NCBI RefSeq assembly: GCF_027486195.1
Contig: NZ_JAIXPP010000057.1
Span: 1-62,319 of the forward strand
Reading direction: 5' to 3'
Length of the DNA stretch: 62,319 bases
DNA from: Novosphingobium sp.
GTDB lineage: Bacteria > Pseudomonadota > Alphaproteobacteria > Sphingomonadales > Sphingomonadaceae
Shown one piece after another: positions 38,948-45,865 of this stretch (positions within the stretch are counted from its first letter, which is position 1; every line of letters starts with the position of its first letter). A program made the translations under genes and the position numbers. The notes beneath the pieces were generated by a model. The model did no database searches. It had not been told where the DNA came from and saw nothing but the letters and a program-made list of their open reading frames with translations.

Positions 38948-39193
38948 ATGGCCCAGTTCTCGGTTCACGATGCCAAGGCGCAGCTATCCCGCCTGATCGC
39001 CGACGTGCTCGCGGGCCGAGAGGTGGTAATCACACGGCGCAATGTGCCGGTGGTGCGGCTGGTGCCAATAGCATCGCGCGGGCGTCGGCAGTTCGGCACG
39101 CTCAAGGGCCGAATCGCGATGGATGTCCGGTTTGACGAGCCGCTGCCCGAGGACGAACTGAGCGATTGGCAGCCCGGTGAAAGATACCAATAG
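38948..39193 (+). CDS. Orphan Phd/YefM-family antitoxin
   Basis: An 81-residue protein. 'FSVHDAKAQLSRLIADVLAGREVVITRRNVPVVRLVP' is the classic Phd/YefM N-terminal DNA-binding domain, and the acidic tail ('DEPLPEDELSDWQPGERYQ') is the usual toxin-wrapping segment. Antitoxins of this kind normally overlap or lie a few bases before a PIN (VapC) or RelE toxin. Here only 41 bp separate its stop from the convergent nusG stop, so no toxin gene is present. It may be a relic, or act on a toxin elsewhere. Confidence 0.85.
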   Translation: MAQFSVHDAKAQLSRLIADVLAGREVVITRRNVPVVRLVPIASRGRRQFGTLKGRIAMDVRFDEPLPEDELSDWQPGERYQ

Positions 39194-39208
39194 ACTGATC
39201 TGGTAGCC

Positions 39209-39228
39209 GGGGCAGCATACGCTGCCCC
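39209..39228. terminator. Hairpin between convergent antitoxin and nusG genes
   Basis: GGGGCAGC (39209-39216) and GCTGCCCC (39221-39228) form a perfect 8-bp stem with an ATAC loop, in the 41 bp between two stop codons. There is no T-run on either side, so it may be a weak bidirectional terminator or 3' stabiliser. Confidence 0.45.
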
Positions 39229-39234
39229 CACCCC

Positions 39235-39771
39235 TTACTTGACCAGTTCGACTTCCTCGAAGCTCAGTTCCACCGGCGTCGCGCGGCCGAAGATCGAGAC
39301 GGCGACCTTGACGCGCTGCTTCTCGAAATCGAGTTCTTCGACGGTGCCGTTGAACGAGGCGAACGGGCCGGCGTTGACCTTGACCGAATCGCCGATCTCG
39401 TAATCGACCAGCACCTGCTTGCGCGGCTCGGCAGCGGCGGCTTCGCGCGCGCCGAAGTATCGGGCGGCTTCCTTGTCGGAAATCGGCTGCGGCTTGTTGT
39501 TGTTGCCGAGGAACCCGGTGACCTTGGGCGTGTTCTTCACAAGGTGGTAGATGTCGTCGTTCATCGCCAGCTTGGCGAGGACGTAGCCGGGCATGAACTT
39601 GCGCTCGACCTGGACCTTCTTGCCGCGCTTCACCTCGGTGACAGTTTCGGTGGGCACTTCGACCGCTTCGACCAGCTGCGAGAGCCCGATGCGCTCGGCT
39701 TCGGAGAGGATCGCATCCTTCACCTTGCTCTCGAAACCGGAATAGGCGTGGATGATGTACCAGCGGGCCAT
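39235..39771 (-). CDS. nusG: Transcription termination/antitermination factor NusG
   Basis: A 178-residue RNA-polymerase-binding factor. Start at the ATG at 39771 ('ARWYIIHAYSGFESKVKDAI'), where NusG proteins begin; the frame continues upstream through secE only as a shadow. The NGN domain includes 'FMPGYVLAKLAMNDDIYHLVKN', and the KOW motif is 'YEIGDSVKVNAGPFASFNGTV'. It follows secE by 38 bp. Unusually, rplK does not follow it. Confidence 0.98.
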   Translation of the reverse strand: MARWYIIHAYSGFESKVKDAILSEAERIGLSQLVEAVEVPTETVTEVKRGKKVQVERKFMPGYVLAKLAMNDDIYHLVKNTPKVTGFLGNNNKPQPISDKEAARYFGAREAAAAEPRKQVLVDYEIGDSVKVNAGPFASFNGTVEELDFEKQRVKVAVSIFGRATPVELSFEEVELVK

Positions 39772-39809
39772 GTGCAGTCCTTGCGTGAATCTACTGAGAG
39801 TAAAGCTGA

Positions 39810-40007
39810 TCAGGCGAGCGTCAGCAGCGAGCGCACGATCAGGCTGAAGATCGAATCGATGCCGAGGAAGAACACCGCAAGGATGAGCATCATGATGCCG
39901 ACGAAGATCGCAGTCGTGGTCGTCTCGGCGCGGGTCGGCCAGATCACCTTGCGCGCTTCGGCGCGGACCTGGTTGATGAATTCGCCGGGGCTGAGCTTTG
40001 CCATCAC
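39810..40007 (-). CDS. secE: Preprotein translocase subunit SecE
   Basis: A 65-residue single-span form typical of alphaproteobacteria. The amphipathic 'FINQVRAEARKVIWPTRAET' precedes one membrane helix ('AIFVGIMMLILAVFFLGIDSI'). It is a core part of SecYEG in the inner membrane. It lies directly upstream of nusG, the usual order. Confidence 0.97.
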   Translation of the reverse strand: MMAKLSPGEFINQVRAEARKVIWPTRAETTTTAIFVGIMMLILAVFFLGIDSIFSLIVRSLLTLA

Positions 40008-40243
40008 GTGTTCCTGCCAATCACTTCAACTTGGGGCCGCACGTCCATCGCACGGGCTTCCACGGCTTCCGGCTAGGCCTCATCGCCGCCCCGGACAGGT
40101 CCGGGAGGGGCAGGCGAAGTTTCCGATGTCGGAAGAAGCCCGCATTTAGGCGCTGGGGCGGCACTTGGCAAGAGGCCGGGGGAGCGGCGGCGCGCTGGCA
40201 AACCTCCGGCTCCGGCAGAGGAGCGGCCTGCCAGCGCAGCCGG

Positions 40244-41290
40244 TCAGATCGTCTTCGTATCGATCACGAAGCGATACCGCACATCGCTCTTCAGCATGCG
40301 CGCATAGGCCGCCTCGATTTCTTCCATGCGAATCAGCTCGATGTCGGAGACCACGCCATGTTCGGCGCAGAAATCGAGCATTTCCTGCGTTTCAGCGATG
40401 CCGCCGATCAGCGAGCCTGCGATGCTGCGGCGGCGGGTCAGCAGGTGGAACAGCGTGGGCATCGGGTGCGGCTTTTCCGGCCCGCCCACCATCACCATCG
40501 TCCCGTCGCGCGTCAGCGTCAGGAGGTAGGGATCGAGATCGTGGCTGTGCGAGACGGTGTTGATGATGAGATCGAGGCTTTCGCGCGCGGCCTTCATTTC
40601 CGCCTTGTCGGTCGAGGCCACGACATGGTGCGCGCCGAGATCGAGAATCGCCTGCCGCTTGGCGGGATTGGTGGTGAAGCCGGTCACCTCGGCGCCGAGC
40701 GCGCGGGCAAGCTTGATACCCATATGGCCAAGGCCGCCGATACCGACCACGCCGACGCGCTTGCCCGGCCCGGCATTCCAGTGGCGCAGCGGCGACCAAG
40801 TGGTGATTCCGGCGCAGAGCAGCGGCGCAACGGCGGCGAGCTGTTCCTTCGGGTGGCGGATCGCCAGCACATAGGCCTGATCGACCACGATCGCTTGCGA
40901 GTATCCGCCGAGCGTGTGGCCGGGCGCATCGGGGGTGGGTGAATTGTAGGTGCCGGTCATCCCGCTCGCGCAGAACTGCTCCAGCCCCTCGCCGCAGGCC
41001 GCGCAAGTGCGGCAGCTATCGACGATGCAGCCCACGCCGACGGTATCGCCGGGCGCGAATCGCGTCACTGCACTGCCGGTGGCGCTGACCGTGCCAACGA
41101 TCTCGTGGCCTGGCACGCAGGGAAACATCGTGCCGCCCCATTCGCCGCGCACGGTGTGCAGATCGGAATGGCACACCCCGCAATAGGCGATCTCGATCAC
41201 CACATCGTTCGGGCCGGCTTCCCGGCGTTCGATCGCGAAGGGCCCAAGCGGCTGGTCGGCGGCCGCTGCGGCATAGGCTTTGACGGTCAT
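40244..41290 (-). CDS. NADP-dependent zinc alcohol dehydrogenase (YahK/CAD type)
   Basis: A 348-residue medium-chain dehydrogenase. Catalytic zinc ligands are in 'AYCGVCHSDLH' and 'GHEIVGTV', structural zinc ligands in 'CRTCAACGEGLEQFC', and the cofactor motif is 'VVGIGGLGHMGIKLARALGAEV'. This group reduces or oxidises a wide range of aldehydes and alcohols. It lies between tRNA-Trp and secE on the same strand, 236 bp before secE, an accessory gene inside an otherwise translation-related stretch. Confidence 0.93.
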   Translation of the reverse strand: MTVKAYAAAAADQPLGPFAIERREAGPNDVVIEIAYCGVCHSDLHTVRGEWGGTMFPCVPGHEIVGTVSATGSAVTRFAPGDTVGVGCIVDSCRTCAACGEGLEQFCASGMTGTYNSPTPDAPGHTLGGYSQAIVVDQAYVLAIRHPKEQLAAVAPLLCAGITTWSPLRHWNAGPGKRVGVVGIGGLGHMGIKLARALGAEVTGFTTNPAKRQAILDLGAHHVVASTDKAEMKAARESLDLIINTVSHSHDLDPYLLTLTRDGTMVMVGGPEKPHPMPTLFHLLTRRRSIAGSLIGGIAETQEMLDFCAEHGVVSDIELIRMEEIEAAYARMLKSDVRYRFVIDTKTI

Positions 41291-41415
41291 GGCTGGGTGC
41301 TTTCGGCAGGAGTGGTGGTTTGTCGCCGCACCATGGCAGGCGGCGGCACAAGGGACAAACTCACGAAAGTGGGAACCGGCGCCGAGCCCTTACTGCGGAA
41401 TCTATCCGCAGGACT

Positions 41416-41491
41416 TGGCAGGAGTGGAGGGACTCGAACCCACGGCCCTCGGTTTTGGAGACCGATGCTCTACCAACTGAGCTACACTCCT
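41416..41491 (-). tRNA. tRNA-Trp (CCA anticodon)
   Basis: A 76-nt cloverleaf read on the minus strand. Acceptor stem AGGAGTG / CACTCCT, D-arm GCTCAGTTGGTAGAGC, anticodon stem CGGTCT-CCA-AAACCG with anticodon CCA, T-arm GTGGGTTCGAGTCCCTC (T-loop GTTCGAGTC). The 3' CCA is encoded (41416-41418). tRNA-Trp commonly precedes secE-nusG in proteobacteria, and it does so here with one gene inserted. Confidence 0.97.
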
Positions 41492-41555
41492 GTGCCGGAG
41501 AAGCGCCCTTAGTGGGTTGACGCGGCCAGCGCAACCAAAGAAGATTCCACCAAAG

Positions 41556-42350
41556 ATGTCCCGTCACGACACCTCGATCATTCCGCCCGAACTTTTGCTT
41601 CAGGCCTATCGCGCCGGCATTTTTCCAATGTCGGACAGCCGCGATGACCCTGAAGTCTATTGGGTCGAGCCGCGGATGCGCGCGATCCTGCCGCTGGACG
41701 GGTTTCACGTGTCGCACAGTCTTGCGCGCACCTTGCGCCGTGGCCGCTTCCGCGTGACCTGCAACGAGGCCTTCGACGCGGTGATCGATGCCTGCGCTGC
41801 GCCGCGTGTCGATGCCGAGGACAGCTGGATCAGCCTGCGCATCGCGACAAGCTACCGCGAGCTGCACCGCCACGGGCATGCTCATTCGATCGAAACCTGG
41901 CAAGAAGGGCCGGGCGGCACTGAAGTGCTCGTCGGCGGGCTTTACGGCGTCGGGTTTGGCCGGGTGTTCTGCGGCGAAAGCATGTTCAGCCGCACCAGCG
42001 ATGCTTCGAAGGTGGCGCTGGCGTGGCTTGTCGCGGCGCTGCGACGGGCGGGGGCGCAGTTGCTCGATTGCCAGTTCACCACCCCGCACCTTGCTTCACT
42101 GGGTGCGGTGGAGATCACGCAGGCGCGCTACCTCGATTTGCTGCAGGCGGCGCTGGGGACCGGCGCGGGCGTTCAGGTTGTTGGCGAATCGTCTGCCGGT
42201 GCGTCAGTCGGCGCGGGGGGTGCTGCCGGAGCGGCGGCGGCGGGCGGCTTGCCGGCGGGCTTTGCCGCGCTGCTGGTCGATGCTGCGGCGGCAGGGCTGT
42301 CCTCCTCGCCGGGGAACTTCATCGCGCAGTCCTTGACCCATACGTCATAG
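41556..42350 (+). CDS. aat: Leucyl/phenylalanyl-tRNA-protein transferase
   Basis: A 264-residue N-end-rule enzyme that adds Leu/Phe to N-terminal Arg/Lys of target proteins. 'IIPPELLLQAYRAGIFPMSD' and 'WVEPRMRAILPLDGFHVSHSL' are the family opening; 'FGRVFCGESMFSRTSDASKVAL' and 'LLDCQFTTPHLASLGAVEI' the core. Start taken at the ATG at 41556; a TTG at 41517 is also possible. The normal family ends near residue 215. The last ~50 residues are Ala/Gly/Ser-rich and run antisense through the 3' end of the DUF2155 gene (178-bp overlap), so they are probably a non-functional extension. Confidence 0.93.
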   Translation: MSRHDTSIIPPELLLQAYRAGIFPMSDSRDDPEVYWVEPRMRAILPLDGFHVSHSLARTLRRGRFRVTCNEAFDAVIDACAAPRVDAEDSWISLRIATSYRELHRHGHAHSIETWQEGPGGTEVLVGGLYGVGFGRVFCGESMFSRTSDASKVALAWLVAALRRAGAQLLDCQFTTPHLASLGAVEITQARYLDLLQAALGTGAGVQVVGESSAGASVGAGGAAGAAAAGGLPAGFAALLVDAAAAGLSSSPGNFIAQSLTHTS

Positions 42351-42811
42351 ACCGGGTGCTCGACCACGTTGAGCGCGGGCGCGTTGCGGAACAGCCAGCC
42401 CGAGAAGACCTTGTGCCAGGCGAGCTTGTCCTTCGTGGTGGCCCGCTCCTCGACGAAGAGCTGGACGAAAGCCCCGGTTTCGGGCGGATCCTCCCACGGC
42501 GCTGTGCGCTCGCAAGTGGCAAGCTTGATGATCGCATTGCCGATGCGTCGCGATTCGCCGGTCTTCAGCGTGATGATCTGGGTGATGTTGTTGCGCTTGT
42601 TGAGGAAGCCGAGCGTTGCCACGCGGTCCTTGACCGGGGTGCCGAATTCGCTTTCGACGACGCCTGACGCATCGGCTGCGGGGCCTGCCCCTTGTGTCGC
42701 CTCGCTCGGTGGCGGGGCCTCGGCGTTCTTGTTGCCGCTGCATGCCGCCAATCCGGATAGAACCACCGCCAGCAGAGCAGGCGTCAGCTGCAGCGGTGCG
42801 AAGCGGCGCAT
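42173..42811 (-). CDS. DUF2155 family exported protein
   Basis: A 212-residue lipoprotein-like or periplasmic protein. 'AVVLSGLAACSGNKN' is a lipobox-type signal. The DUF2155 core is 'ATLGFLNKRNNITQIITLKTGES' ... 'LATCERTAPWEDPPETGAFVQ' ... 'VFSGWLFRNAPALNVVEHPVYDVWVKDC'. The final ~45 residues are a low-complexity Ala/Pro tail. Function unknown. It starts one base inside the NDUFA12-like stop (ATGA) and converges with and overlaps aat, a conserved neighbourhood in alphaproteobacteria. Confidence 0.88.
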   Translation of the reverse strand: MRRFAPLQLTPALLAVVLSGLAACSGNKNAEAPPPSEATQGAGPAADASGVVESEFGTPVKDRVATLGFLNKRNNITQIITLKTGESRRIGNAIIKLATCERTAPWEDPPETGAFVQLFVEERATTKDKLAWHKVFSGWLFRNAPALNVVEHPVYDVWVKDCAMKFPGEEDSPAAAASTSSAAKPAGKPPAAAAPAAPPAPTDAPADDSPTT

Positions 42812-43224
42812 CAGCCCTCGGGCGACCAGGCTTCGTAGTCGCCCGTGGCGCGCGCGCGCTTGCCGCCGCGCTCGAGCGCACCCTGCGGGCGGTAGGCGGC
42901 AGAGGTGCCGGTGGCGTTGGGGGTGAACGGGACTTCCCAGATGCGCGGCGGCGGGAGGTTGCTTTCGGGCGTGCCGTCAAAATTGCCATGCAGCCAGCCG
43001 TGCCATTCGGCGGGCACCCGGCTCGCGTCGTTCGCGCCGTTGTAGATCACCCAGCGGCGTTCGGTCCCGGCGAAGGGGTGGCCCTTGGGATAGGGCTTGC
43101 GCGCGCGGTAGTAGGTGTTGCCCTGCACGTCGGTGCCGACTTTCACGCCATTGCGCGCGCTGTCGAGCATGGTGCCGAAGGTGGCGCCGTCCCACCAGGT
43201 GAAGATCTTGCCGAGGATGCTCAT
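42811..43224 (-). CDS. NDUFA12-like complex I accessory subunit
   Basis: A 137-residue homologue of the mitochondrial complex I B17.2/NDUFA12 subunit, found in alphaproteobacteria. 'ARNGVKVGTDVQGNTYYRAR' and 'ERRWVIYNGANDASRVPAEWHGWLH' are diagnostic. Start taken at the ATG at 43224 ('SILGKIFTWWDGATFG'); the longer frame to 43314 adds unmatched residues. It probably stabilises NADH:ubiquinone oxidoreductase at the inner membrane. Coupled to the DUF2155 gene by a one-base overlap. Confidence 0.93.
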   Translation of the reverse strand: MSILGKIFTWWDGATFGTMLDSARNGVKVGTDVQGNTYYRARKPYPKGHPFAGTERRWVIYNGANDASRVPAEWHGWLHGNFDGTPESNLPPPRIWEVPFTPNATGTSAAYRPQGALERGGKRARATGDYEAWSPEG

Positions 43225-43343
43225 GGGAAGCGCGCTTAGCGTCTGACAGGGGGGCCATGCAAGCGCATCATCGCATAAGGGATTGCATTGCTGCCCTGTG
43301 TTCATAGTCTGCAAGGCAAAGCCCCTTGCAACAGGATGGTCGC

Positions 43344-44375
43344 GTGGCGTGGGAGCATATCGAAATTGCCCGGTTCGGCGGGCCTGACGTCCTTGAACGC
43401 GTGCGCGAGGACGCGCTGCCTGTGCCCGGCCCGGGCGAAGTGCGCATCAAGGTGCTCGCGGCGGGAACCGGGTTTACCGACGCGTTCATCCGCATGGGCC
43501 GCTATCCGGATTTCAAGGGACCGCTGCCCTTCACGCCGGGCTATGATCTGGTCGGCACAGTCGATGCGCTGGGCGAAGGCGTCACCCGCCCGGCGCTGGG
43601 CGAGATGGTGGCCGATCTCACCGTGGTGGGCGGTTACACGCAATATGCCGTGCGGCCGGCGGCTTCTCCGGTGCTGGTGCCGGAGGGTATCGATCCGGCG
43701 GAAGCGGTCTGCCTCCCGCTGGCCTACATGACCGCGTATCAGATGCTGGCGCGCGCCGCAGCGATCCAGTCGGGCGCGACCATCCTCGTCGTCGGTGCGT
43801 CGGGGTCGGTGGGCACGGCGCTGCTGGATCTGGCACGGGCGATGCGGCTGCGCGCAATCGGCACGTGCTCCGCCGCTAACCTGAGCGTGGTTGAAAGCTA
43901 CGGCGCACAGGCGATCGACTACCGCGCGGGGGATTTCGTCGAGACCGTGAAGAGCGCGACAGGCGGGCGGGGGGTCGATGCGGTGTTCGATGCGATTGGC
44001 GGCACACATTTCAAGCGCTCGTTCAGCACGCTGGCGAAGGGCGGCGTGCTGGTCGGCTATGGCTCGCAGACCATGGCGACAGGCGGGGAAAGCCTGATTG
44101 CCGCCGGGCTCGGCCTTGCCCGGCTCAAGCTGTGGTCGCTGCTCAGCCCACTGCTCGGCGGCCGGCGCGCGGTGTGGTATTCGATCACCGACCGGCGCAA
44201 GGCGCATCCCGGGCAATTCGCCGAGGATCTGACCAAGCTGCTGGGCTGCCTGAAGGAAGGCCGCATCCGTCCGGTCGTGGCCGACCGGTTGCCGCTATCC
44301 GCCGCCGCCGATGTGCACCGGCGGATCGAAAAGGGCGGGCTGGGCGGAAAGGTCGTGCTGCTGCCCTGGGGTTAG
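43344..44375 (+). CDS. Zinc-free medium-chain dehydrogenase (quinone oxidoreductase-like)
   Basis: A 343-residue NADPH-dependent reductase. GroES-like domain 'PGPGEVRIKVLAAGTGFTDAFIRMGRYP', cofactor motif 'ILVVGASGSVGTALLDLARAM'. The cysteines that bind zinc in alcohol dehydrogenases are absent, as in quinone/enone reductases. Start chosen at the GTG at 43344 (AGGA 7 bp upstream); a TTG at 43326 is possible. The last base of its TAG stop is the first base of the structured repeat element that follows. Confidence 0.88.
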   Translation: MAWEHIEIARFGGPDVLERVREDALPVPGPGEVRIKVLAAGTGFTDAFIRMGRYPDFKGPLPFTPGYDLVGTVDALGEGVTRPALGEMVADLTVVGGYTQYAVRPAASPVLVPEGIDPAEAVCLPLAYMTAYQMLARAAAIQSGATILVVGASGSVGTALLDLARAMRLRAIGTCSAANLSVVESYGAQAIDYRAGDFVETVKSATGGRGVDAVFDAIGGTHFKRSFSTLAKGGVLVGYGSQTMATGGESLIAAGLGLARLKLWSLLSPLLGGRRAVWYSITDRRKAHPGQFAEDLTKLLGCLKEGRIRPVVADRLPLSAAADVHRRIEKGGLGGKVVLLPWG

Positions 44376-44638
44376 GGTCCAAACTCAATCAGGGCGCGTT
44401 CGAGGCGCCCAAATGGCGAACATATCGGCCGAAGCGGCCCGCCGCGAAGGCTGGCTGCCTATGCAAGGGCCGCTTTGGCCGAGATGGAAGCCATTTGGGC
44501 GCCCCGGAGGGGTTTGACCAAAACGGCCCATTGCTGCGTCGGAAAGGCTTGAGATATCGACATATCCCTGCGCCTTCCCTCCTTGCACTGAGCCATTCTG
44601 CCTCAAACCTCGAACGCGCCCTGATTGAGTTTGGACCC
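44375..44638 (+). repeat. Dispersed structured element, complete copy (copy A)
   Basis: A 264-bp intergenic element. Its ends are a perfect 31-bp inverted repeat (44375-44405 and 44608-44638). Inside, a 100-nt hairpin is built from a 14-bp perfect stem (44404-44417 / 44490-44503) and a 15-bp stem with one G·T (44426-44440 / 44467-44481). A second, imperfect hairpin follows (about 44509-44609), with a small GATAT-CGAC-ATATC hairpin near its tip. A related copy begins at 62132. Compensatory base changes between the copies support the first hairpin. It fills the space between two convergent genes and could act as a bidirectional terminator, a structured RNA or a MITE-like mobile unit. I do not recognise a named family. 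Confidence 0.85.
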
Positions 44639-44644
44639 AAGGAC

Positions 44645-45181
44645 CTACCAGTTGACGGTATCGCCCGCCTTCAGCCCGATCTGCGCGGCTCGCCCGCCGT
44701 TAAGCTCCAACACGCCCGCCGCAGCGCCAACCGAAGGAAGCGGCGAGAGATCGTAGGGCACTGCGTTGGCCGCGATGTTGAGCACCTTGTGGTCCGCGCC
44801 GATGAAGATGATGTCGAGCGGGATCACCGTGTTCTTCATCCAGAACGCGCTGGGCCGGGGCGGATTCATCGGGAAGATCATCCCCTCGTCCGCGCCCATC
44901 ACGGTGCGGAACATCAGGCCGCGTTCCTGCTCGCCCGGCGTGGCGGCCACTTCAACCTTGAACACGTGCGCGCCGCTGGCAGTCGTCACGGTCAGCGGCA
45001 CCACGGTGAGGCCGGAGACAGGGTGGACGGAAAGCTGTGCGGCAGGCGCAGTGGTGGCCGTCCCTTGCGCACTCGTCGATCCCGCGCCGAGCGGCGAGCA
45101 GCCGACCGCCGCAATCAGCAGCGCAAGACTGGCGGCCCTGTTCCAGAGCGTCTTCGGCCAGATTGCCTTATTCATGTTCAT
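44645..45181 (-). CDS. DUF192 family exported protein
   Basis: A 178-residue exported protein. 'LALLIAAVGCSPLG' is a lipobox-type signal near residue 25. The DUF192 domain follows: 'VFKVEVAATPGEQERGLMFR', 'MIFPMNPPRPSAFWMKNTVIPLDIIFIG' and 'VLELNGGRAAQIGLKAGD'. Function of the family is unknown. Start set at the ATG at 45181, overlapping the 3' end of recX by 14 bp. It converges on the structured element. Confidence 0.88.
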   Translation of the reverse strand: MNMNKAIWPKTLWNRAASLALLIAAVGCSPLGAGSTSAQGTATTAPAAQLSVHPVSGLTVVPLTVTTASGAHVFKVEVAATPGEQERGLMFRTVMGADEGMIFPMNPPRPSAFWMKNTVIPLDIIFIGADHKVLNIAANAVPYDLSPLPSVGAAAGVLELNGGRAAQIGLKAGDTVNW

Positions 45182-45749
45182 CGGCCCATTCTTCGAGGTC
45201 ACTGAGGTCCCGCGCATCCATCACCCGGCGCACATGGTCAAGCCCGTGCCCGGCGCGAAGATAGGCCGCGAGGTGCTTGCGGCGCATGGCAGGATCAAGG
45301 CAGGGTTCACCTGAATAAGGCCAGAACCGCTTGCGCCGGGCAAAGGCGAGCACGGCATGGCGGCGCTCGGTCTCGTTGCCGCGCGCGGCGGCGCGCAAGG
45401 GCTCGGCAATGCCGTCATGGTTCAGCGTATCGTCGATCCGCCGCGCGCCATAGCCGCGCCGGCGCAGGCTCTCGCCCTTCGCGGCCGAGAAAGCGGCATC
45501 GTCGACAAAACGGCGCTCCGCCATCCGCGTCACGAGCGCTGCAATGTCGGGCGGGCTCTCTTCGGCCCAGCCGCGCTCGCGCAGTTTGCGGCGCAGATAG
45601 TCCGCAAGCCGCCCCGAACTCGTCGCGAAGCGCGCCACATAGGTCAGCGCGAGCGCATCGAGGGCAGCCTGATCGAGCGGCGGAGGCGGGGTTTTCTGCC
45701 GTCTCCCCCCGGCTCGGCCCGACGCGTGCACGGAACTAGTAAACGCCAT
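45168..45749 (-). CDS. recX: Regulatory protein RecX
   Basis: A 193-residue RecA modulator that limits RecA filament growth. The helical-repeat pattern is visible: 'ALTYVARFATSSGRLADYLRRKLRERGW', 'MAERRFVDDAAFSAAKGESLRRRGYGARRI' and the closing 'RRKHLAAYLRAGHGLDHVRRVM'. Start taken at the ATG at 45749; the frame is open to 45794. Not next to recA here. Confidence 0.88.
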   Translation of the reverse strand: MAFTSSVHASGRAGGRRQKTPPPPLDQAALDALALTYVARFATSSGRLADYLRRKLRERGWAEESPPDIAALVTRMAERRFVDDAAFSAAKGESLRRRGYGARRIDDTLNHDGIAEPLRAAARGNETERRHAVLAFARRKRFWPYSGEPCLDPAMRRKHLAAYLRAGHGLDHVRRVMDARDLSDLEEWADEHE

Positions 45750-45865
45750 GCCACATTCGTGCCACAGTCCCGCGTAAATGGGAACGTCCCGCAATCGTCT
45801 GCGGGGACAGAACTGCCCGGTTGGGCCCCTATCGCATTCAACCCAGAACCATAACGGGGTAACGC

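Noticed and set aside
39194..39234. A toxin gene paired with the Phd-type antitoxin
   Set aside because: Only 41 bp remain before the nusG stop and they contain a hairpin, not a reading frame.
44375..44638. Insertion sequence with transposase
   Set aside because: Despite terminal inverted repeats, the 264-bp element has no transposase-sized frame. It could only be a non-autonomous unit.
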